NCBI GenBank assembly: GCA_910589485.1
Contig: CAJUSW010000016.1
Span: 1-56,643 of the forward strand
Direction: 5' to 3'
DNA: 56,643 bases
Origin: an uncultured Duncaniella sp.
GTDB lineage: Bacteria; Bacteroidota; Bacteroidia; Bacteroidales; Muribaculaceae
Part shown: piece after piece, positions 42,786 through 52,163 of the stretch
Position numbering within the stretch: the stretch's first letter is position 1
Layout: every line of letters begins with the position of its first letter
Notes under the pieces: generated by a model
Seen by the model: only the letters and a program-made list of their open reading frames with translations
What the model was told of the DNA's origin: nothing
The model's database searches: none
Position numbers and translations under genes: made by a program

Positions 42786-43799
42786 ATGTCTACACGTCCG
42801 CGTTTTTCAATAATAGTGCCGGTGTACAACCGCCCGACCGAGGTCGACGACCTCGTCGAGAGTCTGCTTGCCCAGACCGACCGCGATTTTGAGCTTGTGA
42901 TATGCGAGGATGGCTCGACCGATCCCTGCAAGGCTATCATCGACAATGCCGTGGAGTTCCGCGGATTGAACGCCAAGTATTTTTATAAGGAAAATGAGGG
43001 ACGTTCCATAGCCCGCAACTACGCGATGGAGCGGGCCGAGGGGGATTATTTCATCTTTTTCGATTCGGATTGCGTGATCCCGCCCGACTATTTCGCCACA
43101 CTCAAGCGGGAGCTTGACAGCAATCCGCTCGATTGCTTCGGTGGGCCCGATTCGGCACACGAATCGTTCTCGACCACTCAGAAAGCCATAAATTATGCCA
43201 TGACCTCGTTCCTGACCACGGGGGGCATACGAGGCGGAAAGGTGAGCATGGAGAAATTCACACCCCGCACATTCAACATGGGGTTCTCACGCAAGGTCTA
43301 CGAGACGGTGGGAGGGTTCAGGGAGATGTTCTCGGAGGATATCGACATGAGCACCCGCATCCGCCAGGCGGGTTTCACCATCGGACTCATACGTCCGGCC
43401 TACGTGTATCATAAGCGCAGGGTCGATTTCAAGAAATTCTTTCGTCAAGTGCATGTGTTCGGCATGTCGAGGATCACACTTCATCTGCTCTATCCCGGCT
43501 CGATGAAAGCTGTGCACACTCTTCCCGCGCTTGCCGTGGTGATAGGAGTGGCGCTGGTCCTGCTGGGTATATTCGTGTCGCCGTGGTGGCTGTTGCCGTT
43601 GGGCATCTATCTGCTGGCCATATTCATCTCGGCCCTCGTGCTCACCCGTTCGCTTGTGATAGCCCTTAAGGCTGTGCCGGCAAGTGTGATACAGATCACC
43701 GGCTACGGCACAGGATTCATCAAGGCTTACGTGTCGAAGATATTGCTCGGCCGTGGCCGTGATATAAATGAGGAGATAATGATGCGCAAGGGCAAATGA
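42786..43799 (+). CDS. Family 2 glycosyltransferase with C-terminal membrane segments
   Basis: A 337-residue protein. The GT-A domain (about 5-245) begins FSIIVPVYNRPTEVDDLVES, has the DSDC metal motif near residue 96, and a GGFREMFSEDIDMSTRIRQAG acceptor-side motif. Two or three hydrophobic segments (about 243-300) suggest membrane attachment. The donor and acceptor are unknown. It begins one base after the nspC stop and overlaps radC. Confidence 0.92.
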   Translation: MSTRPRFSIIVPVYNRPTEVDDLVESLLAQTDRDFELVICEDGSTDPCKAIIDNAVEFRGLNAKYFYKENEGRSIARNYAMERAEGDYFIFFDSDCVIPPDYFATLKRELDSNPLDCFGGPDSAHESFSTTQKAINYAMTSFLTTGGIRGGKVSMEKFTPRTFNMGFSRKVYETVGGFREMFSEDIDMSTRIRQAGFTIGLIRPAYVYHKRRVDFKKFFRQVHVFGMSRITLHLLYPGSMKAVHTLPALAVVIGVALVLLGIFVSPWWLLPLGIYLLAIFISALVLTRSLVIALKAVPASVIQITGYGTGFIKAYVSKILLGRGRDINEEIMMRKGK

Positions 43800-44515
43800 T
43801 GAGGAATGACGCTGAAAAGCCTTTCGTGTCGACCCGTATTCTTGATCTTAACGAGGACGACAAGCCCCGCGAGAAAGCTCTCGCGCAGGGGATACGTGCG
43901 CTGAGCGATGCCGAGCTTATAGCCATAATATTCGGCGGAGGTCTGCCCGGGATGTCGGTGGTCGACATGGCCCGCGGGATATTGCGCGATTGCGACAACA
44001 GGGTGGATATGCTCGCCCGGCTGAGCATGAACGAACTGATGAGCAAGTACAAGGGGGTGGGTCCGGCCAAGGCCGTGAGTCTTGCCGCCGCATTCGAGCT
44101 CGGGCGTAGAAACCGTGAGCAGGCGTCGGCCAATGTGGATCCGCTCATACGTTCGAGCCATGACGTGGTGGATATGATGGCCCCTCTGCTCGGTTATCTG
44201 GAGTATGAGGAATTTTGGGTGCTGATGCTTTCGCGGGCCAATCGTGTGACCTACAAGCGGTGCATTTCGCAGGGTGGAACAGCAGCTACAGTCGTGGATG
44301 TGAAACTTCTGTTGAAGCGGGCTATTGATTGCCTGGCTGAGGGGATAATACTTGTGCACAATCATCCGTCGGGCAACGCCCGTCCGAGCGGTGAGGACGA
44401 TGGTCTCACCCGCAGAATCAAGGATGGCGCGAAATTGTTGGGGATAAATGTACTTGACCACGTGATAATAGCCCGCGACAAGTCGTATTCCTATGCCGAT
44501 GAGGGAAAACTCTGA
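43796..44515 (+). CDS. radC: RadC-family JAB/MPN protein
   Basis: A 239-residue protein with a helix-hairpin-helix part (YKGVGPAKA, 85-93) and a JAMM-type metal site H188-x-H190 in VHNHPSGNARPSGEDD with D201. RadC was linked to repair, but the real activity is unsettled. Length is normal (about 225-240). It is the last gene of the operon; a converging gene lies 29 bases beyond. Confidence 0.95.
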   Translation: MMRNDAEKPFVSTRILDLNEDDKPREKALAQGIRALSDAELIAIIFGGGLPGMSVVDMARGILRDCDNRVDMLARLSMNELMSKYKGVGPAKAVSLAAAFELGRRNREQASANVDPLIRSSHDVVDMMAPLLGYLEYEEFWVLMLSRANRVTYKRCISQGGTAATVVDVKLLLKRAIDCLAEGIILVHNHPSGNARPSGEDDGLTRRIKDGAKLLGINVLDHVIIARDKSYSYADEGKL

Positions 44516-44544
44516 TCAGGCTCTTAGAAACATTTTGTAAGTAG

Positions 44545-45069
44545 TCACCGGGTCACCACGCGGTATTCGAGTGCGCCACCCGAGGTGACCGAGTAGCGTT
44601 GCAGGGCATAGCCTTCACGTGCGGCCGGGCCTGAGCGCGGATTGCCGTGGTTGGTGTAGATGTCAAATGTGCTTCCACATTCGGGACACACGGCGAAAAG
44701 CTCCCCTTCGGGCACCTCGATACGGGTGGCCGGGCGTGCTTCGTAAGGGCAAGCGAGATCATAGGCTACGGGACTGCCGAGCGCATCGTTGACGAGCAGT
44801 ATGCCTCCGTAGCCGGTACGGCTCATGGTATTGTAAGGGAAGTCGGCCGGCAGGCGGGTGCCGGTGGCCGGATTGTAGATGTAGCGGCCATAGTCGGCGG
44901 CATCCCCTTTCACCCCGTGGATGTTCCAATCGGCCACGGTTGTGAACACGAGATGCACCTCGCTATATGGAATACGCTCATCATCGACGGAATGGCATCC
45001 GAGGATGATGAGCGGTATTATGAGTGTCAGCGCATATGCCCTGAGGCCGGAGAGATGGCTCAGGTTCAT
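44545..45069 (-). CDS. Rieske-like lipoprotein with substituted ligands
   Basis: A 174-residue lipoprotein (lipobox LGC with Cys 25). The C-terminal half resembles the Rieske [2Fe-2S] fold: C107-P-Y-E corresponds to CPHxG and C128-P-E-C131-GSTF to CPxHGSxF. The two His ligands are replaced by Y109 and C131, so a normal Rieske cluster cannot form. FDIYTNHGNPRSGPA and LQRY, also Rieske-like, are kept. It may bind another metal or act structurally in the envelope. It overlaps the SRPBCC gene by 4 bases. Confidence 0.75.
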   Translation of the reverse strand: MNLSHLSGLRAYALTLIIPLIILGCHSVDDERIPYSEVHLVFTTVADWNIHGVKGDAADYGRYIYNPATGTRLPADFPYNTMSRTGYGGILLVNDALGSPVAYDLACPYEARPATRIEVPEGELFAVCPECGSTFDIYTNHGNPRSGPAAREGYALQRYSVTSGGALEYRVVTR

Positions 45070-45491
45070 GCGGTGGGGAAAAGCGATGTGAATACTTCGC
45101 CAAACTTGTCGGCGGCTTCCTGTATCTTGTTACCGATGAATGGGCGGAGCATAGCGGGGATCTGCATTTCGATGCGGGGTGTGAGGCGGGTGCTCGCACC
45201 GTCGACATCGGCGAGATCAAGCGACAGCTTCAGGGGGATGGGACATCCCTCGGCATTGAGTCCCACATGGGTGGGGGCGGTGCGCTCGATGATCTTGAAC
45301 ACGAGTTCGCCTACGCCGGGAGCATCCATCTTGAATGCGTCGCCGCGGAATTCAACTCCCTGGAGTTTCTCGCGCTGTTCGGCAGGCAGAGACTCCACCA
45401 TTTCCTTGTACTGGCTGAGGTCGCTTACCTTGGCATATATGTCATCGATAGTGCGGCCTATGGTAACGGGCTTTCCTGAATATACTGCCAT
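45066..45491 (-). CDS. SRPBCC-fold (START-like) protein
   Basis: A 141-residue cytosolic protein with the SRPBCC helix-grip fold, shown by an N-terminal IGRTIDDIYAKVSDLSQYK, alternating beta strands and a long C-terminal helix (IGNKIQEAADKFGEVFTSL). Such proteins bind a hydrophobic ligand. The ligand and function are unknown. It lies 4 bases after pyrE and overlaps the Rieske-like lipoprotein gene. Confidence 0.85.
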   Translation of the reverse strand: MAVYSGKPVTIGRTIDDIYAKVSDLSQYKEMVESLPAEQREKLQGVEFRGDAFKMDAPGVGELVFKIIERTAPTHVGLNAEGCPIPLKLSLDLADVDGASTRLTPRIEMQIPAMLRPFIGNKIQEAADKFGEVFTSLFPTA

Positions 45492-45495
45492 GGGA

Positions 45496-46149
45496 TTATG
45501 CGTCAGCTTTTTCGGTTGCGGGGCTCCAGACGGAGGGATCCTTGCGCCATTCCTTGAGGGTGTCTACATCGCTTTCGCGGATAAATCCGGTCTCGAGCGC
45601 TGCCGAGATGAGAGCGGTGTAGTTGGAGAGGGTGATGAGCTGGACGTTGGCATCCTTGAAAGCCTTGGTGGCAACGGGGAACTCGTAGCTGAATATCGCT
45701 ACCATGCCCACTACCTCACATCCGGCATTGCGGATGGCCTGTACAGCCTTGAGGCTGCTGCCGCCGGTGGATACGAGATCCTCTACGACCACTACCTTGG
45801 TGCCGGGACGGAGATCGCCTTCGATGAGGTTTTCAAGACCGTGGTCCTTGGGGGTAGAGCGTACATACACGTAGGGCAGACCGAGGGTGTCGCTTACAAG
45901 AGCTCCCTGGGCGATGGCTCCGGTGGCCACGCCGGCAACGGCTTCTACTTCGGGGAAGTTCTCGAGGATGATGCGGCTGAGCTCAACCTTGATGAAGCTA
46001 CGAACGTCGGGGTAGGATAGAGTCTTGCGGTTGTCGGTATATATAGGTGAGTTCCAACCTGAAGCCCAAGTGAAGGGGTTTTCGGGCTGTAGTTTAATAG
46101 CACTGATTTTGAGTAGTTTCTCGGCAAGAATAAGATCGAGATGTTTCAT
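45496..46149 (-). CDS. pyrE: Orotate phosphoribosyltransferase
   Basis: A 217-residue enzyme that joins orotate to PRPP to give OMP in UMP synthesis. The PRPP motif VVVVEDLVSTGGS (about 119-131) and the TWASGWNSPIYTDNR substrate loop (about 27-41) are intact. Length is normal. First gene of an operon with the SRPBCC and Rieske-like genes. carAB, two other UMP pathway genes, starts 1.4 kb to the right. Confidence 0.96.
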   Translation of the reverse strand: MKHLDLILAEKLLKISAIKLQPENPFTWASGWNSPIYTDNRKTLSYPDVRSFIKVELSRIILENFPEVEAVAGVATGAIAQGALVSDTLGLPYVYVRSTPKDHGLENLIEGDLRPGTKVVVVEDLVSTGGSSLKAVQAIRNAGCEVVGMVAIFSYEFPVATKAFKDANVQLITLSNYTALISAALETGFIRESDVDTLKEWRKDPSVWSPATEKADA

Positions 46150-46186
46150 AACTGATAGAATTGACGTTTGTCACCAAAATTTGGGG

Positions 46187-46217
46187 CAAAGGTACGGTTA
46201 TTTATACCCATATGCAA
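46187..46217 (-). promoter_or_regulatory. pyrE promoter
   Basis: Minus strand: TTG at 46217-46215, about 20 bases, then TACCTTTG (46194-46187), 38 bases before the pyrE start. Confidence 0.7.
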
Positions 46218-46289
46218 CTATTTTTTGTTAATCTTGCACAACGGGAAAAGTGTTTGATAAAACTATTCTACAACATATAGAACATAAAA

Positions 46290-46320
46290 AGATGGATGTC
46301 TCGCGACATCCATCTCCCTT
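46290..46320. terminator. Hairpin with T-runs on both strands
   Basis: An 11-bp stem, AGATGGATGTC (46290-46300) with GACATCCATCT (46305-46315). CCCTTTT follows on the plus strand, and AAAAA precedes at 46286-46290, giving a T-run on the minus strand. Confidence 0.7.
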
Positions 46321-46468
46321 TTAAACCTTTATCTTAATCTAATACTATGAAAAACACACATGCAAATGTAAGCATTATAATTGTATGTTTTACGATAAAT
46401 GAGCAGTTTTAACACAATTTAGCATAGTTGGAGGATGTAATCCTGTCTTTATGCTATTTCTGACGGCA

Positions 46469-46509
46469 AAAAGGAGCCGATACAGGGAAAAATTCCCATG
46501 TACGGCTCC
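46469..46509 (-). terminator. Terminator of the nitroreductase gene
   Basis: GGAGCCG (46473-46479) pairs with CGGCTCC (46503-46509), with an inner GGGAA/TTCCC stem. On the minus strand TTTTT (46472-46468) follows. Confidence 0.75.
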
Positions 46510-46596
46510 AAAGGAAGAGGTGGGGTTATTTTATAAAAAGTGGGGTTGTATTATATATATGTATATAGAGGGCTATGCTGTGCCGGCCGGGCGATG

Positions 46597-47349
46597 TCAG
46601 CGCTTGGGGTCGAACCCACGGCGCTGGAGTGCGCGGAGCATGCCATAGTTCATGGCCTCGCGGTAGTAGGAGATGATGTGCGATGCCCAGTCGTTGTCGG
46701 TCTTGTCGCCGGCACGTGTCCGGTTGTATTCGGTCACGGTCTCGTTGTACTCCATGAGGTCGGCTGTCATTTCGGCTTCATCAGTGGGGTAGTGGTTATG
46801 GAACACCACAAGTTCGCGGGGTTGTTTCGGTTTCAGGTCGGGCAGTTCACGTGGAACACCTATCGAGAGGCCGCACACTACGAATGTCTTTTTCGGAAGA
46901 CCGAGCAAATGTGAGATCGCCTCGGGAGCCACGGTGCGTGCATATCCTATGGGGCAACATCCCAGCCCGAGAGAATCGGCCATGGTGAGCGCGCTCATCA
47001 TGGCGAGCGATGCGTCGACGATTCCTACTGTGAGGCCGTCGATGGTGTCGTTAAAGTCGGGCATATCCTCATCGAGTGCCTCGGCCGCAAGACTGATCTT
47101 ATGATAATCGGCCAGGAATAGGAGGAAGTGACTGCACGTCTTGATCTGTTTCTGGCCTATGAGGGCATACAATTTCAGTTTCAGTTCGGGATCGGTGACA
47201 TCGATCACCGAGAACTGCTGTCCGTTGTAACTGGTGGGGGTGTTGCATATGGCCTCGAAAATGGCCGTCATGTGCTCGGGGTTGACTTCTTCGCGTTCAT
47301 ACCGGCGTATGCTGCGTCGGTCGAGGAGGGTTTCTTTTACACTTTTCAT
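46597..47349 (-). CDS. Nitroreductase-family FMN oxidoreductase (NfrA-like)
   Basis: A 250-residue FMN-dependent NAD(P)H oxidoreductase. It begins VKETLLDRRSIRRYEREEV, the FMN-binding start of the family, and has TPTSYNGQQFSVI, GLGCCPIGYARTVAPEAI and GLSIGVPRELP. The large C-terminal part (about 170-250) fits the NfsA/FRP type. Physiological substrate is unknown. Monocistronic, with a terminator behind it. Confidence 0.9.
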   Translation of the reverse strand: MKSVKETLLDRRSIRRYEREEVNPEHMTAIFEAICNTPTSYNGQQFSVIDVTDPELKLKLYALIGQKQIKTCSHFLLFLADYHKISLAAEALDEDMPDFNDTIDGLTVGIVDASLAMMSALTMADSLGLGCCPIGYARTVAPEAISHLLGLPKKTFVVCGLSIGVPRELPDLKPKQPRELVVFHNHYPTDEAEMTADLMEYNETVTEYNRTRAGDKTDNDWASHIISYYREAMNYGMLRALQRRGFDPKR

Positions 47350-47491
47350 GAGGATATGGATAAGGGCTGGTGCAAGCGCCGTGATTTTTCTGCTTAAACA
47401 AATTGGGGCCCGAAAAGGTTCACCGCCGGGAAAGAAAATTTTTTCATGAAAAAAGATTGCGGCAATACATGTAGGGACGCAAAAAAATGAG

Positions 47492-47499
47492 TAACTTTG
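47492..47499 (+). promoter_or_regulatory. -7 element of carAB
   Basis: TAACTTTG, 31 bases before the carA start. There is no clear -33 match and no visible PyrR-type attenuator. Confidence 0.6.
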
Positions 47500-47529
47500 T
47501 GCCCCGAAAAGTTTTAAAACTCAACCCGA

Positions 47530-48600
47530 ATGAGACAAGCTAAGCGCGCTTTCCTCGTGCTCGAGGACGGCACCACTTTTGAAGGGAAATCATTTGGCCA
47601 CGAAGCATCTACGGCCGGAGAGGTAGTATTCAACACTGCTATGACGGGCTATCCCGAGAGCCTGACCGATCCGTCCTATGAGGGCCAGATACTTGTGACA
47701 ACCTACCCGATACTGGGCAATTACGGAGTCCCTCCCCACAGGGAGAAGGATGACGTCAGTGAATATTACGAGAGCGACCATATACATTGTCGCGCAATCG
47801 TAGCCCAGGATTACTCCTACGACCATTCCCACTGGCAGGCCGACCGATCGCTGGCCCAGTGGCTCAAAGAAGAAAAGATCCCCGGAATTTATGGAATAGA
47901 TACCCGTGCGCTCACCAAGCATCTGCGCGAGCATGGCTCCATGCTTGGCAAGATCGTTGTGGAGGGTGCCGAGGACTGTGAGTTCTACGATCCCAACAAG
48001 GAGAATCTTGTGGCCAAGGTGTCGTGCCGCGATGTTGAGGAGCATGGCGAGGGCGAAAAGACCGTGGTGCTGGTGGATTGTGGTGTGAAGCACAACATCA
48101 TACGCTGTCTCACCCGCCGTGGTGTGAGAGTGGTGAGGGTGCCCTGGGACTATGATTTCACCGGTATCCCTTACGACGGCCTGTTCATATCCAACGGCCC
48201 CGGCAATCCCGACATGGCCGACAAGACCGTGGAGAATATACGCAAGGCAATGGAGATAGGCAAGCCCATATGCGGAATATGTATGGGCAACCAGTTGCTC
48301 GCCAAGGCGGCCGGTGCCAAGACCTACAAACTGAAATACGGACACCGCAGCCACAACCAGCCGGTGCGCAGGGTGGGGACCAACAGCTGTTTCATCACTT
48401 CGCAGAACCATGGCTTCGCTGTGGACAACGATACATTGCCCGAGGATTGGGAACCGCTGTTTGTCAACATGAACGACGGCACCAACGAGGGAATACGCCA
48501 CAAGACCAAACCGTATTTCTCGGCCCAGTTCCACCCCGAGGCAAGTTCAGGCCCCAAGGACACGGAATTCCTGTTTGACGAGTTTGTTAACATGATATAG
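47530..48600 (+). CDS. carA: Carbamoyl-phosphate synthase small subunit
   Basis: A 356-residue glutaminase subunit that feeds ammonia to CarB. The N-terminal domain spans about 1-180 and includes FLVLEDGTTFEGKSFG and MTGYPESLTDPSY. The class-I amidotransferase domain follows, with nucleophile C251 in CGICMGNQ and the His-Glu pair in FHPEASSGP. Length is slightly below E. coli CarA (382). carB follows after 31 bases in the same transcript. Confidence 0.97.
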   Translation: MRQAKRAFLVLEDGTTFEGKSFGHEASTAGEVVFNTAMTGYPESLTDPSYEGQILVTTYPILGNYGVPPHREKDDVSEYYESDHIHCRAIVAQDYSYDHSHWQADRSLAQWLKEEKIPGIYGIDTRALTKHLREHGSMLGKIVVEGAEDCEFYDPNKENLVAKVSCRDVEEHGEGEKTVVLVDCGVKHNIIRCLTRRGVRVVRVPWDYDFTGIPYDGLFISNGPGNPDMADKTVENIRKAMEIGKPICGICMGNQLLAKAAGAKTYKLKYGHRSHNQPVRRVGTNSCFITSQNHGFAVDNDTLPEDWEPLFVNMNDGTNEGIRHKTKPYFSAQFHPEASSGPKDTEFLFDEFVNMI

Positions 48601-48631
48601 TCTCACCCTCCCCTATATATAATAAGGTATA

Positions 48632-51600
48632 ATGCGTAACGAGAATATAAAGAAGGTGCTGCTGCTCGGCAGCGGTGCGTTGAAGATCGGCGAGGCCGGC
48701 GAGTTTGACTATTCCGGCTCCCAGGCCCTCAAGGCCATGAAGGAGGAGGGGATCTCCACTGTGCTGATCAACCCCAATATAGCCACTGTGCAGACATCCG
48801 AGGGGTTTGCCGACAAGATTTACTTCCTCCCCGTGACCCCCTATTTCGTGGAGAAGGTGATACGCAAGGAGCAACCCGACGGGATATTGCTCGCGTTTGG
48901 CGGTCAGACGGCTCTGAACTGTGGAGTGGAACTCTACCGGAGCGGTGTGCTCGAGAAGTACAACGTGGAGGTGCTCGGTACACCCGTCCAGGCCATCATG
49001 GACACCGAGGACCGTGAACTGTTTGTGCACAAGCTCGATGAAATAGGCGTGAAAACCATCAAGAGCGAGGCCGTCAACTCGGTCGACGATGCTATCGAGG
49101 CCGCTTCGACACTGGGCTATCCGGTGATTGTGCGAGCCGCCTATGCGCTTGGAGGTCTCGGCTCGGGATTCTGCGACAATGAGCAGGAACTCGTGGCGCT
49201 GGTGGAGAAGGCTCTGGCGTTCTCGCCCCAGGTGCTTGTGGAGAAGTCTCTCAAGGGATGGAAAGAGGTTGAATATGAGGTGGTGCGCGACCGTTTCGAC
49301 AACTGTATCACGGTGTGCAACATGGAGAACTTCGACCCCCTCGGCATCCACACAGGCGAGTCGATCGTAGTGGCTCCGTCACAGACCCTCTCCAATGAGG
49401 ATTACCACTGGCTGCGCAAGCTGGCTATCAAGATTATACGTCACATAGGCATCGTGGGCGAATGCAATGTGCAGTATGCCTTCGATCCCGAGTCGATGGA
49501 CTATAGGGTGATCGAGGTCAACGCCCGCCTGAGCCGTTCGTCGGCCCTTGCATCCAAGGCCACCGGATATCCCCTGGCTTTCGTGGCCGCCAAGCTCGGA
49601 CTGGGCTACGGACTGTTTGATCTCAAGAATTCAGTCACCAAGGAGACCTCGGCTTTCTTTGAGCCGGCTCTCGACTATATAGTGTGCAAGATTCCCCGCT
49701 GGGACCTCGGCAAATTCCACGGTGTGCGCCGTGAGATAGGCTCGTCGATGAAATCGGTGGGCGAGGTCATGGCCATAGGCCGTACATTTGAAGAGGCCAT
49801 ACAGAAAGGCCTGCGCATGATAGGGCAGGGGATGCACGGATTCGTTGGCAACAACCAGCGCGACCTCTCCGAGCTGGAGCATGCCCTCAAGGAGCCTACC
49901 GACAAGCGCATCCTTGCCATAGCCCAGGCCATGTTCAAGGGCTACACCGTAGAGCGTATCCACGAGCTGACCCGCATCGACAAGTGGTTTCTCTACCGCC
50001 TGCAGAACATCATTGTCACTGCCCGTGAGCTGAACGGATATGACACTCTCGAATCACTTCCCGAGCCGCTGTTGCGTCAAGCCAAGGAACAGGGGTTCAG
50101 TGACTTCCAGATAGCCCGCGAGATATTCAAGGGTAATATGGTCGAGGCCGAGAAAGCCAATCTCGCGGTGCGCGCCCTGCGCAAGAAACTGGGCGTGCTT
50201 CCGGTGGTGAAGCAGATCGATACGCTCGCCGCCGAGTATCCCGCGCAGACCAATTACCTGTATCTCACTTACAACGGACGCGAGAACGATGTCACCTATC
50301 TGCACGACCATCGCTCGATAGTGGTGCTCGGCTCTGGTGCCTACCGCATCGGCTCGTCGGTGGAGTTTGACTGGTGTTCGGTCAACGCACTCCTCACCGT
50401 GAAGAAGGAGGGATGGCGTTCGGTGATGATCAATTACAATCCCGAAACCGTGTCGACCGACTATGACATATGCGATCGCTTGTACTTCGACGAGCTCACC
50501 TTTGAGCGCGTGATGGATATCCTCGATCTGGAACAGCCCCATGGAACTATCCTCTCGGTGGGCGGACAGATCCCCAACAACCTTGCCACCCGTCTCGATG
50601 AGCAGGGTGTGAACATCCTCGGAACCTCGGCCCAGAGCATCGACAATGCCGAGGACCGCAATAAATTCTCGGCCATGCTCGACCGCCTTGGCATCGACCA
50701 GCCCCGCTGGCGCGAGCTCACGAGCATGGAGGACATCAACGGCTTCATAGCCGAGGTGGGTTTCCCCGTTCTTGTACGCCCGAGCTATGTGCTCTCGGGT
50801 GCTGCCATGAATGTGTGCTACAATCAGGAGCAGCTCACCCGTTTCCTACGCCTCGCGGCCAATGTGTCCAAGAAACACCCCGTGGTGGTGTCGCAGTTCA
50901 TCTCCGGAGCCAAGGAGATTGAGATGGATGCCGTGGCTGCCAACGGCGACATTGTTGCCTATGCCATCTCGGAGCATATCGAGTATGCCGGCGTTCACTC
51001 GGGTGATGCCACCATCCAGTTCCCGCCCCAGAAACTTTATGTCGAGACTGTGCGCCGCATACGCAGGATCTCGCGCCAGATTGCCGACGCCCTCCACATC
51101 ACCGGTCCGTTCAACATCCAGTTCCTGGCCAAGAACAACGACATCAAGGTGATAGAGTGTAACCTCAGGGCCTCGCGCTCGTTCCCCTTCGTGTCCAAGG
51201 TGCTTAAGATCAACTTCATCGATCTGGCCACCCGCGTGATGATGGGCCTGGAGGTTGAGAAACCTCACAAGAACGCTTTCGACCTCGACTATGTGGGCAT
51301 CAAGGCCTCGCAATTCAGCTTCTCGCGTCTGCAGGGTGCCGACCCTGTGCTCGGTGTCGACATGGCATCGACCGGCGAGGTGGGATGTATCGGCAACGAC
51401 TCGTCCGAGGCTCTCATCAAGGCCATGATCTCGGTGGGCAACCGAGTGCCATCCAAGGGTATCCTCATGTCCACCGGTACTCCCAAGCAGAAGGCCGATC
51501 TGCTCGATGCGGCACATGAGCTCGCCAACCGCGGCTACAAGATTTATGCCACAGGCGGCACCCATGCCTATCTCAACGACAACGGTATCCCTGCCGTGCG

Positions 51601-51856
51601 TGTCTACTGGCCTTCGCAGGCCGACATGCAGCCCCAGGCCATTGACCTGTTGCACGAGCACAAGGTGGACATGGTGGTCAACATCCCCAAGAATTTCACC
51701 GATATGGAGCTGAGCAACGGCTACAAGATACGCCGTGCCGCCATCGACCTCAATATCCCCCTGCTCACCAATGCCAGGTTGGCCTCGGCCTACATCGATG
51801 CGTTCACCACTCACCACATCGACGATATCGAGATCAAAAGTTGGGACGAATACTGA
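48632..51856 (+). CDS. carB: Carbamoyl-phosphate synthase large subunit
   Basis: A 1074-residue enzyme that makes carbamoyl phosphate from bicarbonate, ammonia and two ATP, for pyrimidines and arginine. The two homologous halves each have an ATP-grasp domain (about 1-400 and 550-930), separated by an oligomerisation region. Starts of the halves, VLLLGSGALKIGEAGEFDYS and VVLGSGAYRIGSSVEFDW, match each other. The C-terminal MGS-like domain (about 930-1074) is the allosteric site; it contains YKIYATGGTHAYL. Length is normal. Confidence 0.98.
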   Translation: MRNENIKKVLLLGSGALKIGEAGEFDYSGSQALKAMKEEGISTVLINPNIATVQTSEGFADKIYFLPVTPYFVEKVIRKEQPDGILLAFGGQTALNCGVELYRSGVLEKYNVEVLGTPVQAIMDTEDRELFVHKLDEIGVKTIKSEAVNSVDDAIEAASTLGYPVIVRAAYALGGLGSGFCDNEQELVALVEKALAFSPQVLVEKSLKGWKEVEYEVVRDRFDNCITVCNMENFDPLGIHTGESIVVAPSQTLSNEDYHWLRKLAIKIIRHIGIVGECNVQYAFDPESMDYRVIEVNARLSRSSALASKATGYPLAFVAAKLGLGYGLFDLKNSVTKETSAFFEPALDYIVCKIPRWDLGKFHGVRREIGSSMKSVGEVMAIGRTFEEAIQKGLRMIGQGMHGFVGNNQRDLSELEHALKEPTDKRILAIAQAMFKGYTVERIHELTRIDKWFLYRLQNIIVTARELNGYDTLESLPEPLLRQAKEQGFSDFQIAREIFKGNMVEAEKANLAVRALRKKLGVLPVVKQIDTLAAEYPAQTNYLYLTYNGRENDVTYLHDHRSIVVLGSGAYRIGSSVEFDWCSVNALLTVKKEGWRSVMINYNPETVSTDYDICDRLYFDELTFERVMDILDLEQPHGTILSVGGQIPNNLATRLDEQGVNILGTSAQSIDNAEDRNKFSAMLDRLGIDQPRWRELTSMEDINGFIAEVGFPVLVRPSYVLSGAAMNVCYNQEQLTRFLRLAANVSKKHPVVVSQFISGAKEIEMDAVAANGDIVAYAISEHIEYAGVHSGDATIQFPPQKLYVETVRRIRRISRQIADALHITGPFNIQFLAKNNDIKVIECNLRASRSFPFVSKVLKINFIDLATRVMMGLEVEKPHKNAFDLDYVGIKASQFSFSRLQGADPVLGVDMASTGEVGCIGNDSSEALIKAMISVGNRVPSKGILMSTGTPKQKADLLDAAHELANRGYKIYATGGTHAYLNDNGIPAVRVYWPSQADMQPQAIDLLHEHKVDMVVNIPKNFTDMELSNGYKIRRAAIDLNIPLLTNARLASAYIDAFTTHHIDDIEIKSWDEY

Positions 51857-51880
51857 TCAAACCAACTTAACTAACTTAAT

Positions 51881-52067
51881 TAAGTAAGTCTTAAAAAGAA
51901 CCGCTATATGTAAGTTCTAAAGAGCTTGCCCAATAAATCTTGTTCTTTTTGGATGTTTTATCCTTGTCATTCAGTCGTATAGCTCGCTATACTCCTTCAT
52001 TCCGCAGACAAAACATCTCAAAAATAACGGCGATTTATATTGTGCATTAATTTTTACGACTTACTTA
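51881..52067. repeat. Palindromic element family B, copy B1
   Basis: A 187-bp element between carB and eno. It begins TAAGTAAGTCTTAAAAA and ends TTTTTACGACTTACTTA, so the ends are inverted repeats. The centre is GTATAGCTCGCTATAC. Its reverse complement, with scattered changes, is at 53632-53818 with the same length. It encodes no protein and lies upstream of the eno promoter. Confidence 0.88.
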
Positions 52068-52078
52068 GCAATTATTAA

Positions 52079-52109
52079 TTGGCAATTAGCAATTAAATTC
52101 GTATATTTG
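52079..52109 (+). promoter_or_regulatory. eno promoter
   Basis: TTGG (52079-52082), 19 bases, then TATATTTG (52102-52109), 54 bases before the start codon. Element B1 ends 11 bases upstream of the -33 region. Confidence 0.7.
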
Positions 52110-52163
52110 CATCGCATTTTTTGAATTGCAATAGGTTAAAACAATTTTATATAATCTGAAATT

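Larger units (their letters stand above)
46218..46596. other. Intergenic region between pyrE and the nitroreductase gene
   Basis: No gene is convincing. It contains two hairpins (46290-46320, 46469-46509) and an AT-rich stretch. A 21-codon frame at 46347-46412 (MKNTHANVSI...) is too short and unsupported to call. Confidence 0.5.

Noticed and set aside
37669..44515. The five-gene dipeptidase-pcrA-nspC-GT2-radC run as a new functional system
   Set aside because: Overlaps show coupled translation, but the products belong to unrelated housekeeping pathways; no defence or mobile features are present.
46597..46640. GGTCGAACCC word suggesting a tRNA T-arm
   Set aside because: It lies in the last codons of the nitroreductase gene and no cloverleaf can be built around it.
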